From Pseudomonadota bacterium (GTDB lineage Bacteria; Chloroflexota; UBA6077; JAJPHF01), in the NCBI GenBank assembly GCA_021325365.1, contig JAJPHF010000128.1:1-15267 (forward strand): 15,267 nt of DNA. Direction: 5' to 3'. The notes beneath the pieces are model-generated. The model was not told the origin of the DNA and made no database searches. It was given only the letters and a program-made list of their open reading frames with translations. Of this stretch, positions 7,139 through 12,941 are shown in pieces (position 1 is the first letter of the stretch; the number at the start of each line of letters is the position of its first letter). The position numbers were made by a program, and so were the translations under genes.

Positions 7139-7167
7139 CAGATACCACGCCGGGCGCGACGTGTAAA
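7139..7167 (-). promoter_or_regulatory. Possible minus-strand promoter for the NIPSNAP gene
   Basis: On the minus strand TTTACA (7167-7162) matches five of six bases of the -35 consensus. It is followed after exactly 17 bp by TATCTG (7144-7139), preceded by TGG like an extended -10. The -10 itself is weak. The implied leader is about 140 nt long and would contain the hairpin at 7090-7111. Confidence 0.35.
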
Positions 7168-7200
7168 GCGCCCGGCGCTCGCGCACGCGCCCGCCAGGCT

Positions 7201-7206
7201 TATAAT
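7201..7206 (+). promoter_or_regulatory. Perfect -10 box (TATAAT) upstream of the Tat hydrolase gene
   Basis: TATAAT is an exact sigma-70 -10 hexamer in GC-rich DNA. No -35 hexamer resembling TTGACA is present 16-18 bp upstream. A start near 7213 would give a leader of about 145 nt that contains the strong inverted repeat at 7282-7323. Confidence 0.5.
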
Positions 7207-7281
7207 CTGCACCGCGTCGGCCCCCGCGACCAGCGCCGCCTGCCGCCGGCGCTCGGCACGACGCCACTCGGCGGGCTCTAG

Positions 7282-7323
7282 CCGCCGCTGGCGGCCGCGC
7301 CGGGCCGAGGCCGCCAGCGGCGG
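7282..7323. repeat. Perfect 15-bp inverted repeat with 12-bp loop in the hydrolase leader
   Basis: CCGCCGCTGGCGGCC (7282-7296) and GGCCGCCAGCGGCGG (7309-7323) are exact reverse complements separated by 12 bases. The stem is nearly all G/C, so it should be very stable in RNA. It ends 35 bp before the start codon at 7359 and lies downstream of the TATAAT box. There is no T-run after it on either strand. It could be a leader structure or a protein-binding dyad. Confidence 0.75.
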
Positions 7324-7358
7324 GCGCGCCCCTACCATCCAGCGAGAGGAACGGGAGC

Positions 7359-8702
7359 ATGCAGCGAAGGCGCTTCCTCCAGGCAACCGCGGCGCTGGGC
7401 ACCGGCAGCATCCTCGCCTCCCAGGTCGGTTCGCGCACGGCGGCGGGGCAGGGCCAGCCTGGGGCGGACGCGGAGGAGCAGCAGATGACGCCACGCAGCG
7501 CGGCGCACTTCTTTCAGGACGAGGACTTTGACTTCGTGTTTCTCGGCGTGCTGGGTGGCGCCTATTATCAGGTGGCCGACGTGGGCACCTGCCTGGCGAT
7601 TGCCGACCAGATCCGCGACGGGGACGCGGCGAGCGCCGTCCAGGCGATGACCGCGGCCGGCGACCGCCTCGCCGCCATCGCCGACGAGGCCGCCGCGGCC
7701 GGGCGCCGCGTCTCGGCGCGTCAGGCGTACCAGCAGGCCGCGAACTACACCTTCGCCGCCACGTACTTCGTCGATCGGATGGGCGCCCCCGAGCGGTTCG
7801 CGCCCACGTGGCTGCGCCACCAGCAGCTCTGGGACCAGGGCGCGGCGCTGCTCGAGCCGCCGGTCGAGCGCGTGCGAATTCCTTACGAGGGCACGACGCT
7901 GCCCGGCTTTTTCTTCAACGTCGACGACTCCCGCCGGCGCCGACCGCTACTGATCTTCAACAACGGCAGCGACGGCTCGCTCGTCAACGCCTGGACGCAG
8001 GGCGCGGCCCCAGCGCTCGAGCGTGGCTACAACTGCCTGACCTTCTACGGCCCCGGGCAGGGCACCGCGTTGTTGGAGCAGCGCCTCTACTTCCGGCCCG
8101 ACTGGGAGAAGGTCCTCACGCCCGTCGTGGACTACGCGCTCGGCCGCCCGGAGGTCGAGCCGGGGCAGATCGCGGTGTTGGGCGTCAGCCAGGGCGGCTA
8201 CTGGTTGCCGCAGGCGGTGGCGTTCGAGCAGCGCGTCGCCGCCGCCGTGGCCGACCCGGGCGTGTGGAACGTGGCCACGAGCTGGATGGCGAACCTGCCG
8301 CCGCCGATGGCGGCGCTGCTGGCCGCGGGACAGAAGGCCGAGTTCGATCAGTACATGGACGAGGGCCTGCGGGATGAGCCCGTGGCCGCCGCGACGCTGG
8401 CCTTCCGCATGCGGCCCTACGGGCTGGCCTCCCCATACGATGTATTTAATGCCGTGGAGCAGTACACCCTCGCGGGCGGCGTGGCGGAGCGGATTCGCTG
8501 CCCGATGCTCGTGACCGACCCCGAGGGTGAGCAGTTCTGGCCCGGGCAGTCGCAGCAGCTCTACGACGCGCTGCCAGGCCCCAAGCTACTCGTGCCGTTC
8601 ACGGCCGCCGAGGGGGCCGACCTGCACTGCGAGGTGAAGGCCCCCGGCCTGCGCGCCCAGCGCATCTTCGATTGGCTGGACAGCACGCTCGGCAGGCAGT
8701 AG
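7359..8702 (+). CDS. Tat-exported alpha/beta hydrolase (FrsA / 2,6-dihydroxypseudooxynicotine hydrolase-like)
   Basis: The 447-residue product begins with a twin-arginine signal (RRRFLQ at 3-8, then a weakly hydrophobic stretch to about 30), so it is probably exported folded. A helical N-terminal region (about 45-165) precedes the alpha/beta hydrolase core, which starts near VRIPYEGTTLPGFFF. The nucleophile elbow is Gly-Val-Ser277-Gln-Gly. The acid is probably Asp387 or Glu391 (TDPEGEQFWPG), and the base is His423 (ADLHCEV). A helical N-terminal cap plus this core is the layout of the dihydroxypseudooxynicotine C-C hydrolase and FrsA-like group; an ester- or peptide-cleaving role cannot be excluded. 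GAGAGGA at 7344-7350 sets the start. The gene has its own long leader and is followed 91 bp later by a binding-protein gene with a separate promoter. Confidence 0.85.
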   Translation: MQRRRFLQATAALGTGSILASQVGSRTAAGQGQPGADAEEQQMTPRSAAHFFQDEDFDFVFLGVLGGAYYQVADVGTCLAIADQIRDGDAASAVQAMTAAGDRLAAIADEAAAAGRRVSARQAYQQAANYTFAATYFVDRMGAPERFAPTWLRHQQLWDQGAALLEPPVERVRIPYEGTTLPGFFFNVDDSRRRRPLLIFNNGSDGSLVNAWTQGAAPALERGYNCLTFYGPGQGTALLEQRLYFRPDWEKVLTPVVDYALGRPEVEPGQIAVLGVSQGGYWLPQAVAFEQRVAAAVADPGVWNVATSWMANLPPPMAALLAAGQKAEFDQYMDEGLRDEPVAAATLAFRMRPYGLASPYDVFNAVEQYTLAGGVAERIRCPMLVTDPEGEQFWPGQSQQLYDALPGPKLLVPFTAAEGADLHCEVKAPGLRAQRIFDWLDSTLGRQ

Positions 8703-8712
8703 CGAGCGGCCG

Positions 8713-8742
8713 TTGACCAGCCGCCCCGCCCTGGCGTAGCAT
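8713..8742 (+). promoter_or_regulatory. Candidate sigma-70 promoter for the substrate-binding protein at 8794
   Basis: TTGACC (8713-8718, five of six to the -35 consensus) and TAGCAT (8737-8742, four of six to the -10 consensus) are separated by 18 bp. The predicted start near 8749 gives a leader of about 45 nt that ends with the ribosome-binding site GAGGAGG (8781-8787). Confidence 0.55.
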
Positions 8743-8793
8743 CGAGCGAGACGCTGCGCCGAAGCGGGGTCGCAAGGAACGAGGAGGCCGCGA

Positions 8794-9876
8794 ATGCAGC
8801 GGACGACCCGAGCGCTGGGGAGCGCGCTGGCCCTGGTCGGGCTGGTGGCGATGATGGGGGCGGCGACCGGGCCAGGGTCCGCGCCCGCGGCGGCGAGCGG
8901 CCAGCCACCAAGTGGGCCGGGCCCACAGCTCACGACGGTGCACTTTGGCTCGCCACTCGCCATCTCAGACGCCGGCGTGTTCTTCGGGCGGGCGCGCGGC
9001 TTCTTCCAGGCGCAGGGCATCGACGTGGACATCCTGCCGTTCCAGAGCGGCAACGACATCATCGCGCCGATGGCCGCCGGCGACTTACAGGTCGCGGGCG
9101 GCGGCCTCAGCCTGGCCGTGCTGAACGCCATCGATCGCGGCATCCGCATCCGCGCCGTGGCCGACAAGGGCACGTCCCGCCCCGGCTTCGAGTTCGTGCA
9201 GCTTCCCGTGCGCCGCGACCTGCTGGAGAACGGTGCCGTACGCGCCGTCGGCGACCTGCGCGGCCGGCACGTCGGCGTCTCGACGCTGCGCGCCAGCGGC
9301 GAGGCGATCATCGCCCAGGTGCTCGCCACCGGGGGGCTCAGCGTCGACGACGTAGACCTCGTGCCGATGGGCTACCCCGACATGGTGGTGGCGCTCGGCA
9401 ACCAGGCCATTGACGCCGCCGTGCTCATCGAGCCGGCGCTGGGCGCGGCCTACGCGCGCGGGGTGATCGGCGCATGGGACCCGGGCATGGTCAGCGCGGC
9501 CTACGGCGGGAACTACCAGGCAGCGCTCCTGTTCTTCAACGAGCAGCTAGCCGGCCAGCCGGACCTCGCCCGCCGCTTCATGACGGCCTACCTGCAAGGC
9601 GTGCGGGTCTACAACGACGCCTTCGTGAAGGGCCAGGGCCGTGCCGAGGCGGTGCAGGTGCTCATCGACTCGACGCAGATCAAGGACCCGGCGGCCTACG
9701 ACCAGATGCAGATGGCCGCGCTCGACCCCGACGGCCAGATCTACCGGCCGAGCCTGCAGACCGAGCTGGACTACCACCGCGCGCGCGGCTACTACACCGG
9801 CAGCGCCACCCTCGACAGCCTCCTCGACCCGTCGTTCGCCCAGGCCGCCGCCCAGCAGCTCGGGCCGTATCAGTAA
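8794..9876 (+). CDS. ABC transporter substrate-binding protein, NMT1/SsuA-like
   Basis: The 360-residue product has a Sec-type signal (basic start, hydrophobic ALALVGLVAMMGAA) and a short Pro/Ser/Gly linker to about residue 47. The NMT1/TauA/SsuA-like fold follows: TVHFGSPLAISDAGVFFGRARGFFQAQGIDVDI, an IIAPMAAGDLQVAGGG ligand-sensing segment, and DLRGRHVGV and AIDAAVLIEPALG strands. Members bind sulfonates, nitriles, pyrimidines or aromatic acids; the ligand here is unknown. Unlike the other three binding proteins in the window it has no lipobox cysteine, with Ala-Ala-Thr where a Cys might be expected. It may therefore be secreted or held by an uncleaved signal. GAGGAGG six bases upstream supports the start. 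No permease or ATPase is adjacent. Confidence 0.9.
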   Translation: MQRTTRALGSALALVGLVAMMGAATGPGSAPAAASGQPPSGPGPQLTTVHFGSPLAISDAGVFFGRARGFFQAQGIDVDILPFQSGNDIIAPMAAGDLQVAGGGLSLAVLNAIDRGIRIRAVADKGTSRPGFEFVQLPVRRDLLENGAVRAVGDLRGRHVGVSTLRASGEAIIAQVLATGGLSVDDVDLVPMGYPDMVVALGNQAIDAAVLIEPALGAAYARGVIGAWDPGMVSAAYGGNYQAALLFFNEQLAGQPDLARRFMTAYLQGVRVYNDAFVKGQGRAEAVQVLIDSTQIKDPAAYDQMQMAALDPDGQIYRPSLQTELDYHRARGYYTGSATLDSLLDPSFAQAAAQQLGPYQ

Positions 9877-9909
9877 CGGGTCCGTCGCACGGGAGAGCGC
9901 ACCGTACCG

Positions 9910-9915
9910 TATACT
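9910..9915 (+). promoter_or_regulatory. Candidate -10 box (TATACT) for the toxin-antitoxin pair
   Basis: TATACT matches the -10 consensus at five of six positions, 19 bp before the antitoxin ATG. No convincing -35 is seen at normal spacing. AAAGGGG at 9921-9927 is the ribosome-binding site. Confidence 0.45.
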
Positions 9916-9934
9916 CTTCTAAAGGGGCGCAGTC

Positions 9935-10198
9935 ATGGAGCTACGAGAGGCGCTGGCGGAGATGACGCCCGAAGAGCAGACCGAATGGCTGAAAGCCCAT
10001 ATGCCGCACTGGGACGAGTTCGTCGAGGGCATTCGCATCAGCCACGAGCAGTGGGAGGCTCACCAGGCCTCGGGCAGAGATGGCCTCCCATCGGGCTGGA
10101 TCAGCTTAGACGAATTTCGGGAGCAACGTGGCCTTTCGAATCGCCCTGAGCGAGTACGCCAAGCACCAGCTCAGCCAGCTCCCGCCAGCGACACTTGA
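9935..10198 (+). CDS. Putative antitoxin of a RelE/ParE-type module (unrecognised family)
   Basis: The 87-residue acidic protein has an N-terminal helical region (ELREALAEMTPEEQTEWLKAHMPHWDEFVEG), a middle part (ISHEQWEAHQAS) and SGWISLDEFREQRGL. The last segment is like the linker seen before the toxin-binding tail of some type II antitoxins. I recognise no DNA-binding domain, so the call depends on position: it lies directly upstream of, and overlaps by 71 nt, a RelE/ParE-like gene. Its last roughly 23 residues are encoded by DNA that also encodes the toxin N-terminus in another frame. AAAGGGG seven bases upstream supports the start. The pair looks less GC-rich than its neighbours, which would fit a mobile module. 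It could also be a non-toxin regulatory pair. Confidence 0.6.
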   Translation: MELREALAEMTPEEQTEWLKAHMPHWDEFVEGIRISHEQWEAHQASGRDGLPSGWISLDEFREQRGLSNRPERVRQAPAQPAPASDT

Positions 10199-10403
10199 CA
10201 CAATCCTCGACTGCCTGAACGAGATCCAGGAAGACCCCTACCGAGACCCGCACCTGCGGGTAGTCCTCGTGCTGCCGCTACAGCGGGTCTTTCGAGATGC
10301 TTACCTCTGTGGCGCCTGGGCCATCGCCTACGACATCCTTCCTGACCAGCGGATACTGGTGGCCGTCATTAGCGACGTCTTCTACCGGCCGTCCAGGCCG
10401 TAG
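10128..10403 (+). CDS. RelE/ParE family toxin-like protein
   Basis: The 91-residue product reads as a RelE/ParE fold: N-terminal strand FRIALSEYAKHQLSQLP, two helices (ATLDTILDCLNEIQEDP), and a beta-sheet RVFRDAYLCGAWAIAYDILPDQRILVAVISDVFYR. Arg and Tyr residues lie in the late strands, as in ribosome-dependent mRNA interferases and gyrase-targeting ParE toxins. Which target applies cannot be told. The start is GTG 10128, the only start candidate after the in-frame stop at 10107-10109. It is preceded by GGGAG at 10119-10123 with a short 4-base gap. The start lies inside the upstream antitoxin gene, so translation of the two is probably coupled. It faces the LysR gene with 60 bp between stops. 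Confidence 0.78.
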   Translation: MAFRIALSEYAKHQLSQLPPATLDTILDCLNEIQEDPYRDPHLRVVLVLPLQRVFRDAYLCGAWAIAYDILPDQRILVAVISDVFYRPSRP

Positions 10404-10419
10404 CCATCCACTCTTCTCT

Positions 10420-10440
10420 GCCATCCGTGTCCCGAATGGC
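10420..10440. terminator. Weak candidate hairpin between convergent toxin and LysR genes
   Basis: GCCATCCG (10420-10427) and CGAATGGC (10433-10440) pair at seven of eight positions around the loop TGTCC. It lies in the 60-bp gap between two convergent stop codons, where a bidirectional terminator would be expected. There is no U-run, so an intrinsic terminator is not secure. Confidence 0.35.
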
Positions 10441-10463
10441 CGTATCACCCTCTGCTGATTAGT

Positions 10464-11633
10464 CTACGCTGGGCTAGCGCCGTGCTGCCCGATCGCGCCT
10501 TCGCACAGCGGCCGCAGGCTCGGGTTATCGCCGCTGGCGAAGCCCTGGGCTTCGGCGCGGATGAAGGCCATCAGGCTGGCGGCGAGCGGCGTGAAGCGGT
10601 GGGCGCGCCGGTAGACCATCAGGAACTGCTCGACCATCGGTAACTCCTCGAATGGCAGGGCCACGAGCTGCCCGGCGGCCAGCTCGGCGGCCACCACGCG
10701 CCGAAACACGATCGCCAGGCCGACACCGTGCTGGACGGCTTGCTTCACGCCCTCGTGGGTGCCCATCTCCATCACCACGCGGCGCGCGGGTAGTCCCGCC
10801 CGCGCCAGGCCCCGGTCGAGTGCGCGGTCGCCCAGGTTACGCGCCGGGCCGACGACGAACGCCTCGGTCGCGAGGTCGGCGAAGGTCACCGCCGGCCGGG
10901 CGACCGGTAAGTGATCACCGGGGACGACAGACGGCGCATGCTCGTCCGGCAGGGCCTCCGTGGGCGGGATAGCGCCAGTGCGCTCGGCGAGACGGTGGCT
11001 GGCGGGAGCAATGAGCACCGTCGGCTCGGCCCATAGCGGCTCCGACTGGAGCGCGCCCAGCCGCGTCACCTCGCTGACGATCCCGAAGTCGAGCCGCCCG
11101 CGCAGCACCTCCTCGGCAATGGCGTCGGGGGGCACCAGGCGCAGGTTCACGCGCGCCGCGGGGTGCTGGTGGTGGAAGCTCGCCAGCAGCTCGGGAAGGA
11201 TGTACGTGCCCGGCACCTGGGCGGCGCCAAGCGTGACGATGCCCGCCTCGCCGCCGGCCAGGTCGCTGAGGTGCGCCCGTAGGGCGCTTAGCTCGCGTCG
11301 CACGCCGACGGCGTAGTCGTAGACCGCGCGCCCGGCCTCCGTGAGGTGCGCGCCGCGCCGGCGACGGTCGAACAGCGGTACGCCGAACGCCTCCTCCAGT
11401 GCCCGGATGTGGCCGCTGACGGTCGGCTGCGCCAGGCACAGCTCGTCGGCGGCGCGGCGAAAGCTCTGCCGCTCGACCACCGTGCAGAACACGGCCAAAC
11501 GCACGGGGTTCAGGCCCGCGTCGCGCAGCGGCGCAGCGTCGCGTCGCTCGGCGCCGCCGGGACTCGGCGTGACGCGGGTACGGGCTACGGCAGGCGTCGG
11601 GGGGCGCGTCGAGCTTGCATCGGCAATCACCAA
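10464..11633 (-). CDS. LysR-family transcriptional regulator
   Basis: The 389-residue product has the LysR winged helix-turn-helix at about 41-100 (LNPVRLAVFCTVVERQSFRRAADELCLAQPTVSGHIRALEEAFGVPLFDR, described here by parts: AADELCLAQPTVSGHIR is the recognition region). A linker helix and a two-lobed effector domain follow. The effector half starts GIVTLGAAQVPGTYILPELLASF and includes DFGIVSE and VQHGVGLAIVFRR. It probably controls the divergent binding-protein/hydantoinase operon in response to a small ligand. About 40 residues precede the usual LysR start. The first codon is TTG at 11633 or the next codon, GTG at 11630. GGGAG (minus strand, 11644-11640) is 6 or 9 bases away, so both fit. 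There is no ATG nearby. A LysR-type dyad lies 14 bp upstream. Confidence 0.92.
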   Translation of the reverse strand: MVIADASSTRPPTPAVARTRVTPSPGGAERRDAAPLRDAGLNPVRLAVFCTVVERQSFRRAADELCLAQPTVSGHIRALEEAFGVPLFDRRRRGAHLTEAGRAVYDYAVGVRRELSALRAHLSDLAGGEAGIVTLGAAQVPGTYILPELLASFHHQHPAARVNLRLVPPDAIAEEVLRGRLDFGIVSEVTRLGALQSEPLWAEPTVLIAPASHRLAERTGAIPPTEALPDEHAPSVVPGDHLPVARPAVTFADLATEAFVVGPARNLGDRALDRGLARAGLPARRVVMEMGTHEGVKQAVQHGVGLAIVFRRVVAAELAAGQLVALPFEELPMVEQFLMVYRRAHRFTPLAASLMAFIRAEAQGFASGDNPSLRPLCEGAIGQHGASPA

Positions 11634-11646
11634 TCAAATCTCCCAG

Positions 11647-11667
11647 GAATTCCGATTGGACTAATTC
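11647..11667. promoter_or_regulatory. Candidate LysR operator (T-N11-A dyad) between divergent genes
   Basis: GAATT (11647-11651) and AATTC (11663-11667) are perfect inverted arms with exactly 11 bases between the T and the A. This fits the LysR-family T-N11-A box. The site lies in an AT-rich patch between the LysR gene and the divergent binding-protein gene, 14 bp from the LysR start, and overlaps the candidate LysR -10 box. This is the usual place for autorepression combined with control of the divergent operon. Confidence 0.65.
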
Positions 11668-11669
11668 TA
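11664..11669 (-). promoter_or_regulatory. Candidate -10 box (TAGAAT) for the LysR gene
   Basis: Read on the minus strand, 11669-11664 is TAGAAT, five of six to the -10 consensus. A weak -35-like TTGCAT lies at 11694-11689, 19 bp away. The box overlaps the right arm of the T-N11-A dyad, so regulator binding would block it. Confidence 0.4.
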
Positions 11670-11680
11670 TGGCGACTCGT

Positions 11681-11686
11681 TATGCT
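11681..11686 (+). promoter_or_regulatory. Candidate -10 box (TATGCT) for the binding-protein/hydantoinase operon
   Basis: TATGCT matches the -10 consensus at four of six positions. The poor -35-like TTGGAC at 11656-11661 lies inside the LysR dyad, 19 bp upstream. A weak -35 with an adjacent regulator site fits an activator-dependent promoter. The leader to ATG 11739 would be about 45 nt. Confidence 0.35.
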
Positions 11687-11738
11687 GCATGCAACCCTAC
11701 GACTACCACGCGCCCGACGACAGCGCTGGAGACCTCGC

Positions 11739-12902
11739 ATGCAGGGATACTCGCCGGCTCGCCGCGCCATGCTGCGCCTTCTGGGCGGCGGAGCGCTACT
11801 GGCCGGCTTCACGGCGGCGTGCGCGCCGGCGGCGCCCGCGCCCACGTCGGCGCCCAACGCCCAGGCACCGGTGGCAGCTCCCACACAGGCCGCAGCGCCC
11901 GCGAGCGGGGCGACCGCGGCGGCAGCGCCCACGGCGCGCACGGCGCCGCCCAGCCCGCCGGTGACGGCGCGGATCACCGACATCCAGATCACGTCGGCCG
12001 CCGGCAGCTACATCGCCGCCGAGAAGGGCTACTTCGCGGAAGAGGGCATCCAGGCCGAGTTCGTGCCCGTGGGCACCGCCGACCAGGTGCCCGCCGTCGT
12101 GTCCGGCTCGGCCGACGCGGCCGGTGCGGCCATCAACGCCTTCCTGTACAACGCCTTCGCCCGCGGCCTGCCCGTGAAGATCGTCGCCGACCACGGCGCG
12201 AACCTGCCGAACGCCTCGGCCGGCGGCTGGGCGGTGCGCAAGGACCTCGTGGACAGCGGCGCCTACCAGGGGCCGGCCAGCGTGCGCGGCTGGAAGGTGG
12301 CGCTCGGCAACGCCGGCAGCACGCCCGACGTCGCACTCGACCGCTTCCTGCAGACCGGCGGCCTGCGCTACGAAGACGTCGATCTCACGATTCTCAACTT
12401 CCCCGACCAGATTGCCGCCTTCGCCAACAAGGTGATCGACGCCGCCTACTGGCAGGAGCCGTTCACGACGATCGCCGTCGAGCGCGGGCTGGTCGTGCGC
12501 GGCCCCATCGGCTACGACGTCTACCCCAACCAGCAGATCGCGGGCGTCCTCTTCGGCGACAAGCTGCTCACCGACCGCGAGGCGGGCATCCGCTACCTGC
12601 GCGCCTACACGCGCGGCGTCCGCGACTACGTGAAGGGGCTGATCGACCGCGATCCGGCGATGTTCGACCAGGTCGTGCCGATCCTCATCGAGCACACCAC
12701 GGTCAAGGACCGCTCGCTGTTCGAGAAGTCGATCCCGTCGGGGCTGAAAGCCGATCCGATCCCTAACGTGCAGTCCATGATTGACGACCAGGAATGGTAT
12801 CTGGCACACGGTTTCCAGAACCAGCGGATCAACGTCGCCGACCTGGTGGACCTGTCGCTCATCGAAGAGGCCATTCGCCAGCTCGGCTCGGCCGGGCGCT
12901 GA
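11739..12902 (+). CDS. ABC transporter substrate-binding lipoprotein, NMT1/SsuA-like, with Tat-type signal
   Basis: The 387-residue product has a twin-arginine-like start (SPARRAMLRLL), a hydrophobic stretch and lipobox TAAC with Cys28. It is thus likely a Tat-exported lipoprotein with a long Ala/Pro/Thr linker to about residue 73. The binding domain follows the NMT1 pattern: ITSAAGSYIAAEKGYFAEEGIQAEFVP, DQVPAVVSGSADAAGAAINAF, GWKVALGNAGSTPDVALDRFL and KVIDAAYWQEPF. It is a distant relative of the protein at 8794. ATG 11739 begins the signal and has GGAG at 11728-11731; in-frame sequence further upstream overlaps the LysR gene and is not coding. The hydantoinase A gene starts 39 bp after the stop, so this protein probably captures the substrate or a precursor for that enzyme. 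Transport partners are absent. Confidence 0.92.
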   Translation: MQGYSPARRAMLRLLGGGALLAGFTAACAPAAPAPTSAPNAQAPVAAPTQAAAPASGATAAAAPTARTAPPSPPVTARITDIQITSAAGSYIAAEKGYFAEEGIQAEFVPVGTADQVPAVVSGSADAAGAAINAFLYNAFARGLPVKIVADHGANLPNASAGGWAVRKDLVDSGAYQGPASVRGWKVALGNAGSTPDVALDRFLQTGGLRYEDVDLTILNFPDQIAAFANKVIDAAYWQEPFTTIAVERGLVVRGPIGYDVYPNQQIAGVLFGDKLLTDREAGIRYLRAYTRGVRDYVKGLIDRDPAMFDQVVPILIEHTTVKDRSLFEKSIPSGLKADPIPNVQSMIDDQEWYLAHGFQNQRINVADLVDLSLIEEAIRQLGSAGR

Positions 12903-12941
12903 GCCGCGCGCCCATCACCGTGGGTAGGGGAGAGCACCAGC

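Larger units (their letters stand above)
6990..7358. other. 369-bp regulatory spacer between divergent genes
   Basis: No gene is supported here. The stretch separates the minus-strand NIPSNAP gene from the plus-strand Tat hydrolase gene. It holds the NIPSNAP ribosome-binding site (6997-7002), an 8-bp stem (7090-7111), a possible minus-strand promoter (7139-7167), a perfect TATAAT on the plus strand (7201-7206), a 15-bp perfect inverted repeat (7282-7323) and the hydrolase ribosome-binding site (7344-7350). Confidence 0.7.

Noticed and set aside
11346..11738. Upstream in-frame extension of the NMT1-like lipoprotein
   Set aside because: It runs antisense through the LysR gene and would bury the signal peptide. 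ATG 11739 begins a proper Tat/lipoprotein signal.
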